The notes: a model not told the origin generated them from the letters alone. DNA of 64,000 bases from Okibacterium sp. HSC-33S16 (GCF_024171565.1 NZ_JALJZZ010000003.1:124001-188000), one strand, 5' to 3'. Positions 25,452-36,100 are shown, counted from the first letter of the stretch. Numbers and translations: made by a program.

Positions 25452-26809
25452 CGGAGGGTCGCTCCGGCCAGCATGGTCGTCCAGAGTTCCGGAAACTCAG
25501 GGAGCGTCTTCGCGGTGGTCGCGATGTTCTCGATCGCGACGCCTTCCGTGACGAGCCCGATGATCGCGCCGGCCGTTGCCATGCGGTGGTCGTGGTAGCT
25601 CGACCAGACGCCGCCGGTCAGCGGCTTCGGAACGACGCGAAGGCCGTCCTCGAGTTCGGTAACGTCGCCGCCCAGCTTGTTAATCTCGGTGGCCAGCGCG
25701 GCGAGCCGGTCGGTCTCGTGGTGGCGAATGTGCCCGATTCCGGTGATGGTGGATGGGGAATCGGCGAGGGCGGCGAGGGCGACGAGCGGCGGGGCCAGCT
25801 CGCCTGCCGTTGTGAGGTCGAGCTCCACGCCGGAGATACGCCCGGTGCCCGAGACGGTGACCCGGTCGCCGTTGACCGAGACGGTCGCACCGAACTGGGG
25901 GAGGAGATCGAGTAGCTCGGCTCCGACCTGGGTGGTTTCGGCGGGCCAGCGCGGGATGGTGACGCTTCCGCCGGTGACGACCGCGGCCACGAGGAACGGC
26001 GCTGCGTTGGAGAGGTCGGGTTCGATGTCGATATCGAGTCCGGCAATGGGACCCGGTTCGACGCGCCAGGTGCCAACGGCGGGGGAGCTGACCGTGACAC
26101 CGCGGGCCGCGAGGGCTGCGATGGTCATCTCGATGTGTGGCAGGCTCGGCAACCGCTCACCGGCGTGGGTAAGGGTGAGCCCGTTTTCGAACCGAGCGGC
26201 CGCGAGCAGCAGCGCAGAGACGAACTGGCTCGAGCTGGAGGCGTCGATGGTGAGCGCGCCTCCGGCGACCCGGCCGGTGCCGTGCACCGTGAATGGGAGC
26301 GATCCGCGACCGTCGTCGTTGATGTCAACGCCGAGGTCACGGAGTGAGGAGATGAGCGTTTTCATCGGTCGTCCGCGTGCAGAGTCGTCAGCGTCGAAGG
26401 TGGTCGGGCCCAGGGCCAGGGCCGCGACGGGCGGAACGAAACGCATCACGGTGCCAGCGAGGCCGCAGTCAACCGTGGTCGATCCGGTCAGTTCTCCGGG
26501 GGAGACGAGGACGTCCGCACCGAATTCGCCCGTGGCATCCGCATCGGTGATGGTTGTTCCGAGTGCCCGCAACGCCTCGACCATGTTCTGGCTGTCGCGC
26601 GAGTGCAATGGGGCGCGAAGAAGGGAGGGGGAGTCGGCAAGCGCAGCGAGGACCAGTTCGCGGTTGGTCAGCGATTTCGAGCCCGGAAGTGACACGACAG
26701 CCGCAATCGGGCCTGGCGCCAGGGGCGCTGGCCACGGCTCATTTCCGGCGGGCTGGTGACGGTCGCCGTAAATGTCGAACTCCGGTGCGGAATATTGAGA
26801 CTCAAGCAT
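25448..26809 (-). CDS. aroA: 3-phosphoshikimate 1-carboxyvinyltransferase (EPSP synthase)
   Basis: 453 residues from ATG at 26809 (a start 54 bp further upstream adds an unrelated tail and would overlap the sigH leader). Sixth step of the shikimate pathway. The LPGSKSLTNRELVLAALA motif (phosphoenolpyruvate site), GLAGTVMRF, and C-terminal DHRMATAGAIIGL are visible. Divergent from sigH; its first codons overlap a SigH-type promoter on the other strand. Confidence 0.95.
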   Translation of the reverse strand: MLESQYSAPEFDIYGDRHQPAGNEPWPAPLAPGPIAAVVSLPGSKSLTNRELVLAALADSPSLLRAPLHSRDSQNMVEALRALGTTITDADATGEFGADVLVSPGELTGSTTVDCGLAGTVMRFVPPVAALALGPTTFDADDSARGRPMKTLISSLRDLGVDINDDGRGSLPFTVHGTGRVAGGALTIDASSSSQFVSALLLAAARFENGLTLTHAGERLPSLPHIEMTIAALAARGVTVSSPAVGTWRVEPGPIAGLDIDIEPDLSNAAPFLVAAVVTGGSVTIPRWPAETTQVGAELLDLLPQFGATVSVNGDRVTVSGTGRISGVELDLTTAGELAPPLVALAALADSPSTITGIGHIRHHETDRLAALATEINKLGGDVTELEDGLRVVPKPLTGGVWSSYHDHRMATAGAIIGLVTEGVAIENIATTAKTLPEFPELWTTMLAGATLR

Positions 26810-26813
26810 TGTT
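26789..26813 (+). promoter_or_regulatory. Candidate SigH/SigR-type promoter GGAATA-N16-GTT
   Basis: GGAATA at 26789-26794 and GTT at 26811-26813 fit the SigH/SigR consensus (GGAAY, about 16-18 nt, GTT). It points toward sigH, whose long form starts at 26857, and overlaps the 5' end of aroA. Confidence 0.5.
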
Positions 26814-26856
26814 TCTCTAATGTATCGGCCATTTGTGTGCAGGGAGCATTTCGATA

Positions 26857-27576
26857 ATGACAAGTTACGTGCTTGAGAGACCCGTCGACGTTCCGGCTAC
26901 CGGGAATGTTCTTCGAGACCTCGAGCGCCGTCTGGCGAAGCCAGCCGTAGACTTGCCTGTGATGACCACCGTGGACGATACCCCAACCCCTGAACCGGTC
27001 GAAGACCCGCGTGCGCTGTTCGAAGAACAGGCGCTGCCCTTCATCGACCAGTTGTATGGCGCGGCCATGCGCATGACGAAGAACCCGTCTGACGCGCAGG
27101 ACCTCGTGCAGGAGACGTTTGTGAAGGCGTACGCGGCCTTCGGGCAGTTCACGCAGGGAACGAATCTCAAGGCGTGGTTGTACCGCATCCTCACCAACAC
27201 GTACATCAACATTTATCGCAAGAAGCAGCGCGAGCCGTATCAGGGCACGATCGACGACCTCGAAGACTGGCAGATGGGTGGTGCGGAGTCGACAACGGCT
27301 TCGTCGTCACGCTCCGCCGAGGCCGAAGCGATTGACCACATGCCCGACAGCGCTGTGAAGGACGCCCTCCAGGCAATCCCGGAGGACTTCCGACTCGCGG
27401 TGTACCTGGCAGACGTCGAAGGCTTTGCCTACCAGGAAATCGCCGACATCATGAAAACCCCGATTGGAACCGTCATGAGTCGCCTGCACCGTGGCAGGCG
27501 AATGCTGAGGGACCTGTTGGCTGACTATGCAACCGAGCGTGGAATCGACACCCGCCCGGCAGGAGCACGAAAATGA
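26857..27576 (+). CDS. sigH: ECF sigma factor SigH/SigR (possible long and short forms)
   Basis: 239 residues from ATG 26857 (GGGAG 10 nt upstream), or 204 from ATG 26962, close to the usual length. Region 2 ([27 protein letters not shown]) and region 4 ([21 protein letters not shown]) are intact. It directs the thiol-oxidative stress response and is held by the zinc anti-sigma encoded next (4-bp overlap). The 35-residue N-terminal extension resembles the unstable sigma-R-prime isoform of Streptomyces: a SigH-type promoter lies before the long start and a TAGACT -10 before the short one. Confidence 0.93.
   Translation: MTSYVLERPVDVPATGNVLRDLERRLAKPAVDLPVMTTVDDTPTPEPVEDPRALFEEQALPFIDQLYGAAMRMTKNPSDAQDLVQETFVKAYAAFGQFTQGTNLKAWLYRILTNTYINIYRKKQREPYQGTIDDLEDWQMGGAESTTASSSRSAEAEAIDHMPDSAVKDALQAIPEDFRLAVYLADVEGFAYQEIADIMKTPIGTVMSRLHRGRRMLRDLLADYATERGIDTRPAGARK
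26948..26953 (+). promoter_or_regulatory. Internal -10 TAGACT before the short sigH start
   Basis: Eight nt before ATG 26962 (5 nt before GTG 26959). It could drive a leaderless transcript for the short isoform. Confidence 0.4.
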
Positions 27577-27815
27577 CCGATTGTGGATGTGACCAAGCAA
27601 AGCGCGACCTCGAGGAGTACCTCCGCAATGAGGTCTGTTCGACAAACGCTTCGGATATTCGGGAGCACCTGGAGCACTGCACCTCGTGCCAGGAAGAAGC
27701 GCTCCTCGCTCGAACGCTGACGGATGCCGTGCAGCGCGCGTGCAAGGAAACGGCTCCAGAGGACCTGAAGCTGCAGGTTCTGGCGAAGCTCCGGGCGGTC
27801 CAGGCGGCACACTAG
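27573..27815 (+). CDS. rshA: Zinc-containing anti-sigma factor RshA/RsrA
   Basis: 80 residues. The ZAS motif His32-x3-Cys36-x2-Cys39 (HLEHCTSC) plus N-terminal Cys4, Cys6 and Cys22 form the redox switch: oxidation to a disulfide expels zinc and releases the sigma factor. It overlaps sigH by 4 bp. Expression with sigH gives the standard homeostatic loop. Confidence 0.92.
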   Translation: MTDCGCDQAKRDLEEYLRNEVCSTNASDIREHLEHCTSCQEEALLARTLTDAVQRACKETAPEDLKLQVLAKLRAVQAAH

Positions 27816-27863
27816 CCGTCGGTTTCCAACTTTCGGACGACGCGCGACCGACTCGCAGCCACG

Positions 27864-27869
27864 TAGCGT
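27864..27869 (+). promoter_or_regulatory. -10 hexamer TAGCGT for the MMPL gene
   Basis: Six nt before the GTG at 27876. Confidence 0.5.
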
Positions 27870-27875
27870 GGCTGT

Positions 27876-30119
27876 GTGATCAAGACTCCTGCCTCCGCTC
27901 AAGGGTCGCGTGTGCCCCTCTGGCTGCGCGTTCTCATTCCCGCTGCACTCATCCTCGTTTGGTTCGGTCTCTTCGGAGCGGGTGGAGCAAGTTTCGGTCA
28001 GATCAGTGCCGTCAGCACCAACGACCAGTCCCAGCAGTTGCCCGCCAGTGCTGAGGCCACCCAGGTGCAGGAGCTGCAGGCCGAGTTCCGTGACGACGAT
28101 GTGATTCCGGCGATCGTGGTGTTTGAGCGCGACGGTGGTCTCACCGACGGCGACCTGACGGCGATCGACGAGATTGTTGCTGAGTTTGGCGACGTTGACG
28201 GTGTCCTGCCGGACGAAAGCTCGCCGGCGATCCCATCCGAAGACGGTGACGCCGTCCAGGTCGTCATGGTGCTCGACACCGACATCAAGACCGCTGACAC
28301 CGTTGAGGCGCTTCGGGGAGTCCTCGACGACAACTCCATCGACGGAGTCACCGCGGCCATCACCGGCCCGGGCGGACTCGCCGCCGACCTCACCAACGCG
28401 TTCGCCGGCATCGACGGGCTGCTGCTCCTCGTTGCGCTCGGCGCGGTCTTCATCATCCTCGTGGTCGTGTACCGCTCACCGCTGCTTCCGGTGCTCGTGC
28501 TCTTCTCGAGCCTTTCGGCGCTGTGCGCGGCCATCCTCGTCGTGGTGCAGCTCGCCCGCGCCGACATCCTCCTGCTGAGCGGTCAAACCCAGGGCATACT
28601 CTTCATTCTCGTGATCGGCGCTGCGACCGACTACTCGCTGCTGTACATCGCCCGGTTCCGCGAGGCGCTGGCCAGCCAGCCGACGAAGTGGACGGCCACC
28701 TGGACGGCGCTCAAGGGAGCGTGGGAACCCATCCTGGCCTCAGGCGGAACGGTCATCGCCGCGCTCCTGCTGCTGCTGTTCTCTGACCTCAACTCGAACA
28801 AGTCGCTCGGCCCGGTGGCGTCCATCGGCATCGTGTTCGCCCTGCTGTCATCGCTCACGCTGCTGCCCGCGCTGCTCTACTGGGCAGGGAGGGTCGCCTT
28901 CTGGCCGATCAAGCCCAAGCTCGAGGAAGCCGAAGCCAACCCGATCGCCGACGACAAGAAGGGGCTCTGGCCGGGCCTCGCGCGACTCATTGCCAGGCGT
29001 CCCCGGGTGATCTGGATCTCCAGCGTCGTGCTGCTCGGCGTGCTTTCGCTTGGCGTGCTGCAGCTCAAGGCGGACGGAGTCGCACAGAGCGAGTTCGTGC
29101 TCGGTGAGTCACAGGCGCGCGACGGCCAGGCGGTACTCGCCGACCACTTCCCGGCCGGCTCGGGGTCACCGACCGTCATCATTGCCCCGGAAGACGAGCT
29201 GGATGCGGTCTCCGAGGTCGTGCTCGGCACCGACGGTGTCGATTCGCTTACCGTCCTCGCGGAGGACTCACCCTCCGGATCGCTCCCCGTCACCGATGAG
29301 GGTGTCCAGCCGCTCGGCCCTCCCGGGACCCCGGTGCCCGATGTGACGGTTGTCGACGGCAACGTCCTGCTCTCGGCGACGCTCACCGACGCGGGCGACT
29401 CTATTGACGCCGAGAACGTCGTTGTTGACCTTCGTGAGCAACTCGCCGACATCTCGACCGAATCGGCCCCGGTGCTCGTCGGTGGAACGACCGCCATCGC
29501 CCTCGACTCCAACACCACCGCGATTCACGACAGGAACCTGCTGATTCCGCTGATCCTCGCGGCGATCACCTTGATCCTCATGCTCCTGCTGCGCTCGATC
29601 GTCGCGCCGCTCCTGCTCATCGCGAGTGTTGTGCTCTCGTTCGCGGCAGCGCTCGGCGTCTCGGCGTGGGTGTTCAACGGCATCTTCGACTTCCCGGGCG
29701 CTGACCCCTCGGTTCCGCTGTTCGGCTTCGTCTTCCTGGTCGCACTCGGGGTGGATTACAACATCTTCCTCATGACGAGGGTGCGCGAGGAGTCGGGCAA
29801 ACACGGCACCAAACAGGGCATCCTCCGCGGACTCGCCGTGACCGGTGGTGTGATCACCTCCGCGGGCCTGGTGCTCGCCGCCACATTCGCGGCGCTCAGC
29901 GTCATCCCGATCCTGTTCCTGCTGCAGATCGCGTTCATCGTGGCCTTCGGCGTGCTGCTCGACACTTTCCTTGTGCGCACACTTTTGGTGCCGGCGCTGA
30001 GCTACGACATCGGTCGGGCCATCTGGTGGCCCAGCACGCTGTCTCGCGGCATTCACTCGAGCGATCGACCCGCTCCTGTGCGGAGCGACGATCTGGTGGG
30101 CGCGAGCCGCGAGGGCTAG
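27876..30119 (+). CDS. MMPL/RND-family membrane transporter
   Basis: 747 residues from a leaderless GTG. Two repeats, each a transmembrane helix, a large extracytoplasmic loop (residues ~45-175 and ~400-545) and a five-helix bundle. The proton-relay region is visible as IGAATDYSLLYIARFRE in repeat 1 and VALGVDYNIFLMTRVREE in repeat 2 (Asp-Tyr pairs). MMPL proteins export lipids or drugs in actinobacteria; the substrate here is unknown. No cognate regulator is adjacent. Confidence 0.88.
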   Translation: MIKTPASAQGSRVPLWLRVLIPAALILVWFGLFGAGGASFGQISAVSTNDQSQQLPASAEATQVQELQAEFRDDDVIPAIVVFERDGGLTDGDLTAIDEIVAEFGDVDGVLPDESSPAIPSEDGDAVQVVMVLDTDIKTADTVEALRGVLDDNSIDGVTAAITGPGGLAADLTNAFAGIDGLLLLVALGAVFIILVVVYRSPLLPVLVLFSSLSALCAAILVVVQLARADILLLSGQTQGILFILVIGAATDYSLLYIARFREALASQPTKWTATWTALKGAWEPILASGGTVIAALLLLLFSDLNSNKSLGPVASIGIVFALLSSLTLLPALLYWAGRVAFWPIKPKLEEAEANPIADDKKGLWPGLARLIARRPRVIWISSVVLLGVLSLGVLQLKADGVAQSEFVLGESQARDGQAVLADHFPAGSGSPTVIIAPEDELDAVSEVVLGTDGVDSLTVLAEDSPSGSLPVTDEGVQPLGPPGTPVPDVTVVDGNVLLSATLTDAGDSIDAENVVVDLREQLADISTESAPVLVGGTTAIALDSNTTAIHDRNLLIPLILAAITLILMLLLRSIVAPLLLIASVVLSFAAALGVSAWVFNGIFDFPGADPSVPLFGFVFLVALGVDYNIFLMTRVREESGKHGTKQGILRGLAVTGGVITSAGLVLAATFAALSVIPILFLLQIAFIVAFGVLLDTFLVRTLLVPALSYDIGRAIWWPSTLSRGIHSSDRPAPVRSDDLVGASREG

Positions 30120-30138
30120 GTTCGAGGAAACACCAGAA

Positions 30139-30179
30139 AAAGCGGTGAACGGATGCGTGAAGCATCCGTTCACCGCTTT
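30139..30179. terminator. Strong bidirectional terminator
   Basis: An 18-bp perfect stem (AAAGCGGTGAACGGATGC and its complement) with loop GTGAA, flanked by A- and T-rich ends. Its arms contain the ACGGATGC octamer. Confidence 0.9.
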
Positions 30180-30233
30180 ATTCCGTTGTGAGAATGAACC
30201 GTTCGTCAGCCGACCTGCCGCACGAGGCAGCGG

Positions 30234-31955
30234 CTAGTGCCGATCGGTCGGGCCGTTCAACTGAGCGAGACGCGACTCTTCGAGGTCGAGGATGTTTTGG
30301 GCCCGTTCCATGACGCGGGAACTGTAGGAGCCGGTCGCGCGCGCGTCGAGAAGTGCGGCGCGCTCGGCCTCCAGCACGCGGAGGCGCAGGGTGCGGTGCT
30401 GCTGGTGTGGTCCGGGTTCACCGGTGCGAAGTTCGGCCACAGATTCGCTGCGCATGATGCTGTCGGCCCTGGCCCGGTCGATGACCTCCGGGTCGAATCC
30501 GCCGCCGTTCTCGGCGAGGAGATCGGGGTTGTCGAGGGCGGCGAGCCCCACCCGGCTGATCTCGCGGATGAGGCCGGCGAGTTCCTTCCGGTCGGCGACG
30601 GGGTCCGTGCCGCGAATGCCCAGTTTGCGAATCAGCAGGGGCAGGGTGCCGCCGTTACCGAGCAGGGTCACCACGGCGACCGTGAACGCGATGAGGATGA
30701 GCTGCGGCCGGTAGGGGATGTCGGTGGGCAGCGACTGGGCAGCGGCGAGTGTCACCACACCGCGCATGCCCGACCAGGCGAGGACGGCGCCACCCCTCCA
30801 ACCGAGCCCCTCCTGGGTGAGGAAGGTCACGTCTGCCCGTTTGCGGGTGAGGAAGGTGCGCACCCGCTTCGCCTTCTCCGGGGTGGGCAGGTGCTCCGAA
30901 TCCGAAGAGTCGAGTCGCCGAAGCGCTGAGTCAAGGTACCGGCGCTGCTTGCGCGCGCGGCGCTGGTCGTGTCGGAGGATGGCGATGAGCGGAATCACGA
31001 AGAGCGTGCGGATGAGCACGAGCATGATGCTCGCCAGGATGCCGAGGCCGATCGCGGCCGGCACGCTGAGGTCATCGGCCTCGACCTGCTCAACGAGGGT
31101 GCGCAGTTCGATTCCCATGAGCAGGAACACTCCGTTCTCGAGGACGAACTGCGCCGTGCGCCAGTTGAGCCGCTCCGCGATGCGGTCGTGCGAACTGAAG
31201 TAGCGGGCGCTGTTGTGGCCGGTGATGAGGCCCGCGACCACGACAGCCAGCACACCAGATGCGTTGAGTTCCTCGGCCGGGATGAACGCGAGGAAAGGCA
31301 CCGTGAATGACAGTGTGGTGTTGAGCACCGGGTCGTCGAGCTTCGACCGCACCCAGACCAGCGCGTAGCCCACCGCGATTCCGATGACGATCGCGGCCGC
31401 GACCGCGTAGGCGAAGTCGCCGGCCACCTCGCCGAGCGACACGGCTCCGGCGGAGGCGGCGATGGCGGTGCGCAGCAAGACAAGCGCGGTCGCGTCGTTC
31501 ACCAGCCCCTCGCCCTCCAGAACGGTCACGAGCCGCGGGGGAAGACCGAGACGCTTGCCGATCGAGGTCGCAGCGACAGCATCCGGCGGGCTGATCACCG
31601 CACCGAGGGCAATTGCCGCCGGGAGGCTCAGGTCGGGCAGGATGAGGTAGAGCCCGAAGCCTGTGATCAGCGCGGAGACGATCACGAGGAGCACGGAGAG
31701 GCCGGTGATGGCCTTGAGGTTGCGACGGAAGTCGAGAAGCGGCACGTTGACGGCTGCCGAGTACAGGATGGGCGGCAGCACCACCGAGAGGATCAGCTCG
31801 GGCGGCACCACGATGTCGGGAACCCCGGGGATGTAGCTCGTGGCGATGCCAACGACGACGAGGAGAAGCGGGCTCGCCACTCCCAATCGGGGAGCGAACC
31901 GCGCGACCAGGACGATGGCGAGGACACCGAAGAGTCCCAGAAGGGCATATTCCAT
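30234..31955 (-). CDS. Monovalent cation/proton antiporter, CPA1 (NhaP-type)
   Basis: 573 residues from ATG 31955, which follows TACTCT by 6 nt. About 12 transmembrane helices; the CPA1 ion-binding ND motif appears as EGLVNDATALVLLRTA near residue 160, and the helix before it has ALGAVISPPDAVAATS. A ~150-residue cytoplasmic tail ends the protein. It would exchange Na+ or K+ for protons in pH and salt homeostasis. 44 bp downstream of the esterase gene in the same orientation. Confidence 0.9.
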   Translation of the reverse strand: MEYALLGLFGVLAIVLVARFAPRLGVASPLLLVVVGIATSYIPGVPDIVVPPELILSVVLPPILYSAAVNVPLLDFRRNLKAITGLSVLLVIVSALITGFGLYLILPDLSLPAAIALGAVISPPDAVAATSIGKRLGLPPRLVTVLEGEGLVNDATALVLLRTAIAASAGAVSLGEVAGDFAYAVAAAIVIGIAVGYALVWVRSKLDDPVLNTTLSFTVPFLAFIPAEELNASGVLAVVVAGLITGHNSARYFSSHDRIAERLNWRTAQFVLENGVFLLMGIELRTLVEQVEADDLSVPAAIGLGILASIMLVLIRTLFVIPLIAILRHDQRRARKQRRYLDSALRRLDSSDSEHLPTPEKAKRVRTFLTRKRADVTFLTQEGLGWRGGAVLAWSGMRGVVTLAAAQSLPTDIPYRPQLILIAFTVAVVTLLGNGGTLPLLIRKLGIRGTDPVADRKELAGLIREISRVGLAALDNPDLLAENGGGFDPEVIDRARADSIMRSESVAELRTGEPGPHQQHRTLRLRVLEAERAALLDARATGSYSSRVMERAQNILDLEESRLAQLNGPTDRH

Positions 31956-31961
31956 TCCTCC

Positions 31962-31967
31962 AGAGTA
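31962..31967 (-). promoter_or_regulatory. -10 hexamer TACTCT for the antiporter
   Basis: Six nt before ATG 31955; the intervening GGAGGA is too close to act as a normal ribosome binding site. Confidence 0.5.
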
Positions 31968-31998
31968 GAGCGCCGGAGGCGGCATCCTCGGGGAACGG

Positions 31999-33033
31999 TC
32001 AGCCGGTCAGCCGGTCGAGAAACTCCAGCGTGCGATCGAGCGCGGTGTGCGCTTCATCCAGGTCGAGGTGGAACTGGTACTCGTGCGGGAGCGCGGGTTC
32101 GTGGGATGCCGGCCAAAACAGTTCGGTCACCTCGACGCCCTGGTTTCTGAGAGCGATGCTCATCGGTATCGACTGGATCGAGGTCAGGGCGTCGCCGTTG
32201 CCGCCGCTGAGAAAGGTGGGCGGGAAGTCGGGCGTGACAAATTCGAGCGTCGACATGGTGGCGCCAGCTGAGCTGGACGCCCAGTCCTTAGTGCCCGTGT
32301 ATGCCCACAACGCGGTCTTGAATCCCCACGCCGTGATGCCCGAGAGGCCAGCCATCGCGTCGAGGTCGTAGACGCCGCAGTGCAAGATGGTTGCACTCAG
32401 TTGCTCGGGAGCGAGCGAAGGGGTGAGGCCGAGCAGGTTCGCGTACGCCGGGTTGGTTGTGAGGGCGGCGAGCTGGCTGGCGAGTTGTGCACCGGCAGAG
32501 TCGCCGGCCAAAACGATGCGGGTGGCGTCGACCCCGAGTTCGTCGGCGTTCGCGATGATGTGGGCGATGGTGTCGTTGAGGTCGCGCACGGCCGCCGGAT
32601 AGGTCTTCTCCGGGGCGACGGGGTAGTTCACGCCGATGGCGGTGTATCCGTGTGAGGCCAGAATGCGGAGGTAGGGGGCCACATTGGCCTTGCGCCCGGA
32701 GATCCACGCGCCGCCGTGCACCCAGACGACTGTGGGTCGTTGAGAGGGGGTGGCGGTGGGCGTGAAGACATCGTAAGTGCTTCGACCGCTCGCCACCGTC
32801 ACCGGAAGGTCGAGCCGGTTGGAGACGGCCGAGGCGGGGACGTAGGGCAGCATCTCCTTGATGGTGGCGCGGGCCCCGGCTTCAAACGTCGCGCGGATGA
32901 GCAAAGCCGACGGCCATGGTGTGGCCGAGACGACGGCGGAGACGAGAAACGCTGCAGCCGCAGAGCCGACAAGCACCGGTCCGGTGCGAGAGGACACCAA
33001 CGAACGGGACGTGCGGAACGGGCTCGAAGACAT
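31999..33033 (-). CDS. Alpha/beta hydrolase, hormone-sensitive-lipase-type esterase
   Basis: 344 residues. An N-terminal signal-anchor (residues ~20-45) suggests membrane association. The HGGAW oxyanion motif near residue 125 and the nucleophile elbow GDSAG near 195 define the family; an acidic residue and the catalytic His (SHEPALPHEYQF) lie near the C terminus. Similar actinobacterial enzymes hydrolyse short acyl or carboxylic esters. Substrate unknown. AAGGGGG precedes the start. Confidence 0.85.
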   Translation of the reverse strand: MSSSPFRTSRSLVSSRTGPVLVGSAAAAFLVSAVVSATPWPSALLIRATFEAGARATIKEMLPYVPASAVSNRLDLPVTVASGRSTYDVFTPTATPSQRPTVVWVHGGAWISGRKANVAPYLRILASHGYTAIGVNYPVAPEKTYPAAVRDLNDTIAHIIANADELGVDATRIVLAGDSAGAQLASQLAALTTNPAYANLLGLTPSLAPEQLSATILHCGVYDLDAMAGLSGITAWGFKTALWAYTGTKDWASSSAGATMSTLEFVTPDFPPTFLSGGNGDALTSIQSIPMSIALRNQGVEVTELFWPASHEPALPHEYQFHLDLDEAHTALDRTLEFLDRLTG

Positions 33034-33099
33034 AGGCCCCCTTGGTTGCCTCCAAGTGTGGCAGAACGCCGGTGGTCGAGGGGGATTCTTCCGGAACGA

Positions 33100-33131
33100 G
33101 AAAAGGCGCCGGCAGGAGCCGACGCCTTCTC
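33100..33131. terminator. Hairpin after kgd
   Basis: AAGGCG and CGCCTT arms with an inner CGGC/GCCG helix and AGGA loop, 15 bp beyond the kgd stop on the minus strand. Confidence 0.6.
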
Positions 33132-33146
33132 GATCGTGAGTGCGCG

Positions 33147-36100
33147 TTAGAGCGTGAGCGCCCGTGACAGGAGGTCGGCCTGCTCGGCGGCGTGCCGCTT
33201 CGCGGAGCCGGTGGCCGGTGAGGCCGAGGCGGCGCGGGAGACGACGCGGAGAGTCCGGTCCTTCACGTGCTTCGCGGCTTCGAGGGCCATGAACGGCCAG
33301 GCGCCCTGGTTCTCCGGCTCGTCCTGAACCCAGACTAGTTCAGCGTCAGGGTACTGGGCGATGACGGCTTCGAGTTCGGCCTGGGGCAGCGGGTAGTACT
33401 GCTCAACCCGGACCAGGGCGATCTCATCGTTGGGCTGCTTGGCGAGCTCTGAGACGAGGTCCCAGTGGATCTTGCCCGAGTGCAGCAGCACGCGCTTGAC
33501 CGCTGCCTTGTCGGTGATCCGTGCGTCGTCGATGACCGGTTCGAACTTGCCGCTCGTGAAGTCTTCGACACTCGAGGATGCTCCGCGCAGGCGAAGCATG
33601 GCCTTCGGCGTGAATACGACGAGCGGGCGACGGGGCCGTGCGTAGGCCTGCCGGCGAAGCAGGTGGAAGTACGACGCCGGGGTCGACGGGCGAGCAACGG
33701 TCATGTTGTTCTCACCGCAGAGCTGAAGGTAACGCTCGATCCTCGCGGACGAGTGGTCGGGGCCCTGGCCTTCGTAACCGTGGGGGAGAAGCATAACCAC
33801 GCTCGACCGCTGGCCCCACTTCTGCTCGGCACTGGAGATGAACTCGTCGATGATGGTCTGGCCACCATTGGCGAAGTCACCGAACTGTGCTTCCCAGAGG
33901 ACGAGGGCGTCGGGGCGCTCGACCGAGTAGCCGTACTCGAAACCGAGGACAGCGTACTCCGAAAGCAGCGAGTCGTAGATCCAGAACCGGGCCTGGTTGT
34001 CCGCGAGGTTCGCGAGTGGCAGCCACTCCTGACCGTTGACCCGGTCGTGGAGTACGGCGTGACGCTGCACGAAGGTGCCGCGGCGCGAGTCCTGACCGCT
34101 CATCCGCACCGGGGTGCCCTCCACCAGGAGAGATCCGAGGGCGAGGAGCTCGCCGAAGGCCCAGTCGATGTTGCCGTTTCGGCTCATGTCGAGGCGCTTT
34201 TGCAGCAGCTGCTGCAGTTTCGGGTGCACCGTGAAGCCGGCGGGCTTGTTGTTGAAGGCGTCACCGATGAGGTGAACGACGGCCTCAGGAACACCCGTGG
34301 TCTCCGGCTCACCCGAGTAGCCATCGTCGTCCGTGTCATCGAGGATGATGGGCGTCGACGCAGTCTGGGCGGCGTGTGTTTCCATGAAGGCGCGCTCGAG
34401 GCGGTCCTGGAAGTCACGGTGCGATGCCTCGTACTCGTCTTCGGTAATGTCGCCACGACCGACGAGAGCTTCGGTGTAGAGCTTGCGCACGCTGCGCTTC
34501 TGCTCGATGAGGTTGTACATCAGCGGCTGCGTCATCGACGGGTCGTCGCCCTCATTGTGTCCGCGACGTCGGTAGCAGATGAGGTCGATGACGACGTCCT
34601 TCTTGAACTGCTGACGGTAGTCCAGCGCAAGCTGGGCCACCCGAACAACGCTCTCGGGGTCATCGCCGTTCACGTGCCAGATGGGGGCCTGGATCGTCTT
34701 GGCCACGTCTGTGGAATAAACCGACGAGCGGCCCTCGCCAGGAGGAGTCGTGAAGCCGACCTGGTTGTTGACCACAACGTGGATGGTTCCGCCGGTGCGG
34801 TATCCACGGAGCTGTGAGAGCTGCATGGTCTCAAGCACGACGCCCTGGCCGGCCATCGCCGCGTCACCGTGGACGAGGATCGGCAGGGTGGTGAACGATC
34901 CGATCGGCTGGCGGTCCTGCTTCGCGCGGACGATGCCCTCGAGCACGCCGTTGACGGCTTCAAGGTGCGACGGGTTCGCGGCCAGGTAGACCGGGAGCTC
35001 CGTACCGTCAGCGGCGCGGAAGGTGCCTTCTGTGCCGAGGTGGTACTTAACGTCACCGGAACCGGAGGCCTTTTTGGTGGTTCCCTCGAACTCCTGGAAC
35101 ACCTGGCCGTAGGTCTTGCCCGCGATGTTGGTGAGAACGTTCAGGCGACCGCGGTGGGCCATGCCGATTGCGGCTCCGTCGAGGCCGGCTTCCGCCGCGC
35201 CCTGAAGAATGGCGTCGAGCAAGGCGATGGTGGATTCGCCACCCTCGAGGCTAAAGCGCTTCTGGCCGACGTACTTCGTCTGCAGGAAGGTTTCGAACGC
35301 CTCGGCCTCGTTGAGCTTGCCGAGGATGCGCATCTGCTCATCGTGGGTCGGCTTGGCGTACGGACGCTCGACCTTCTCCTGAATCCACTTACGCTGCGCC
35401 GGGTCCTGAATGTGCATGTACTCGAGGCCGATGGTGCGGCAGTAGGAGTCACGCAACAGGCCGAGAATGTCGCGAAGCTTGGCTTGGCGCTTGTCGCCGA
35501 AGCCGCCCGTGACGAACTCACGGTCGAGGTCCCAGAAGGTGAGGCCGTGGTTGAGGATGTCGAGGTCGGGGTGCGACCGCTGCACGTACTCAAGCGGGTC
35601 GACGTCGGCCATGAGGTGACCGCGAACCCGGAACGAGTTGATGAGCTCCTGCACGCGCGCCGTCTTGCTGACCGTGTCGCTGAGGTCAACGGAGATGTCC
35701 GGTGCCCAGTGCACGGGGTCGTACGGGATGCGGAGGGCCGCGAAGATGTCGTGGTAGAAGGACTTCTGCCCGGTGAGCAGCTCGTGGACCTTCTTCAAGA
35801 ACTCGCCCGAACCGGCACCCTGGATGACGCGGTGGTCATAGGTGGAGGTCAGGGTGATGGTCTTGCCGATGGCCAGCTCGACGAGCGTGTGCTCGCTTGC
35901 ACCCTGGAACTCGGCCGGGTAATCGAGGGCGCCGGCACCGATGATGCAGCCCTGCCCCTTCATCAGGCGAGGAACCGAGTGCTCGGTTCCAATACCACCC
36001 GGGTTGGTCAATGAGACCGATGCACCCTTGAAGTCGTCAGCGGTCAGCTTGTTCTTGCGGGCACGGGAGACGAGGTCTTCGTAGGCGGCGAGGTACTCGC

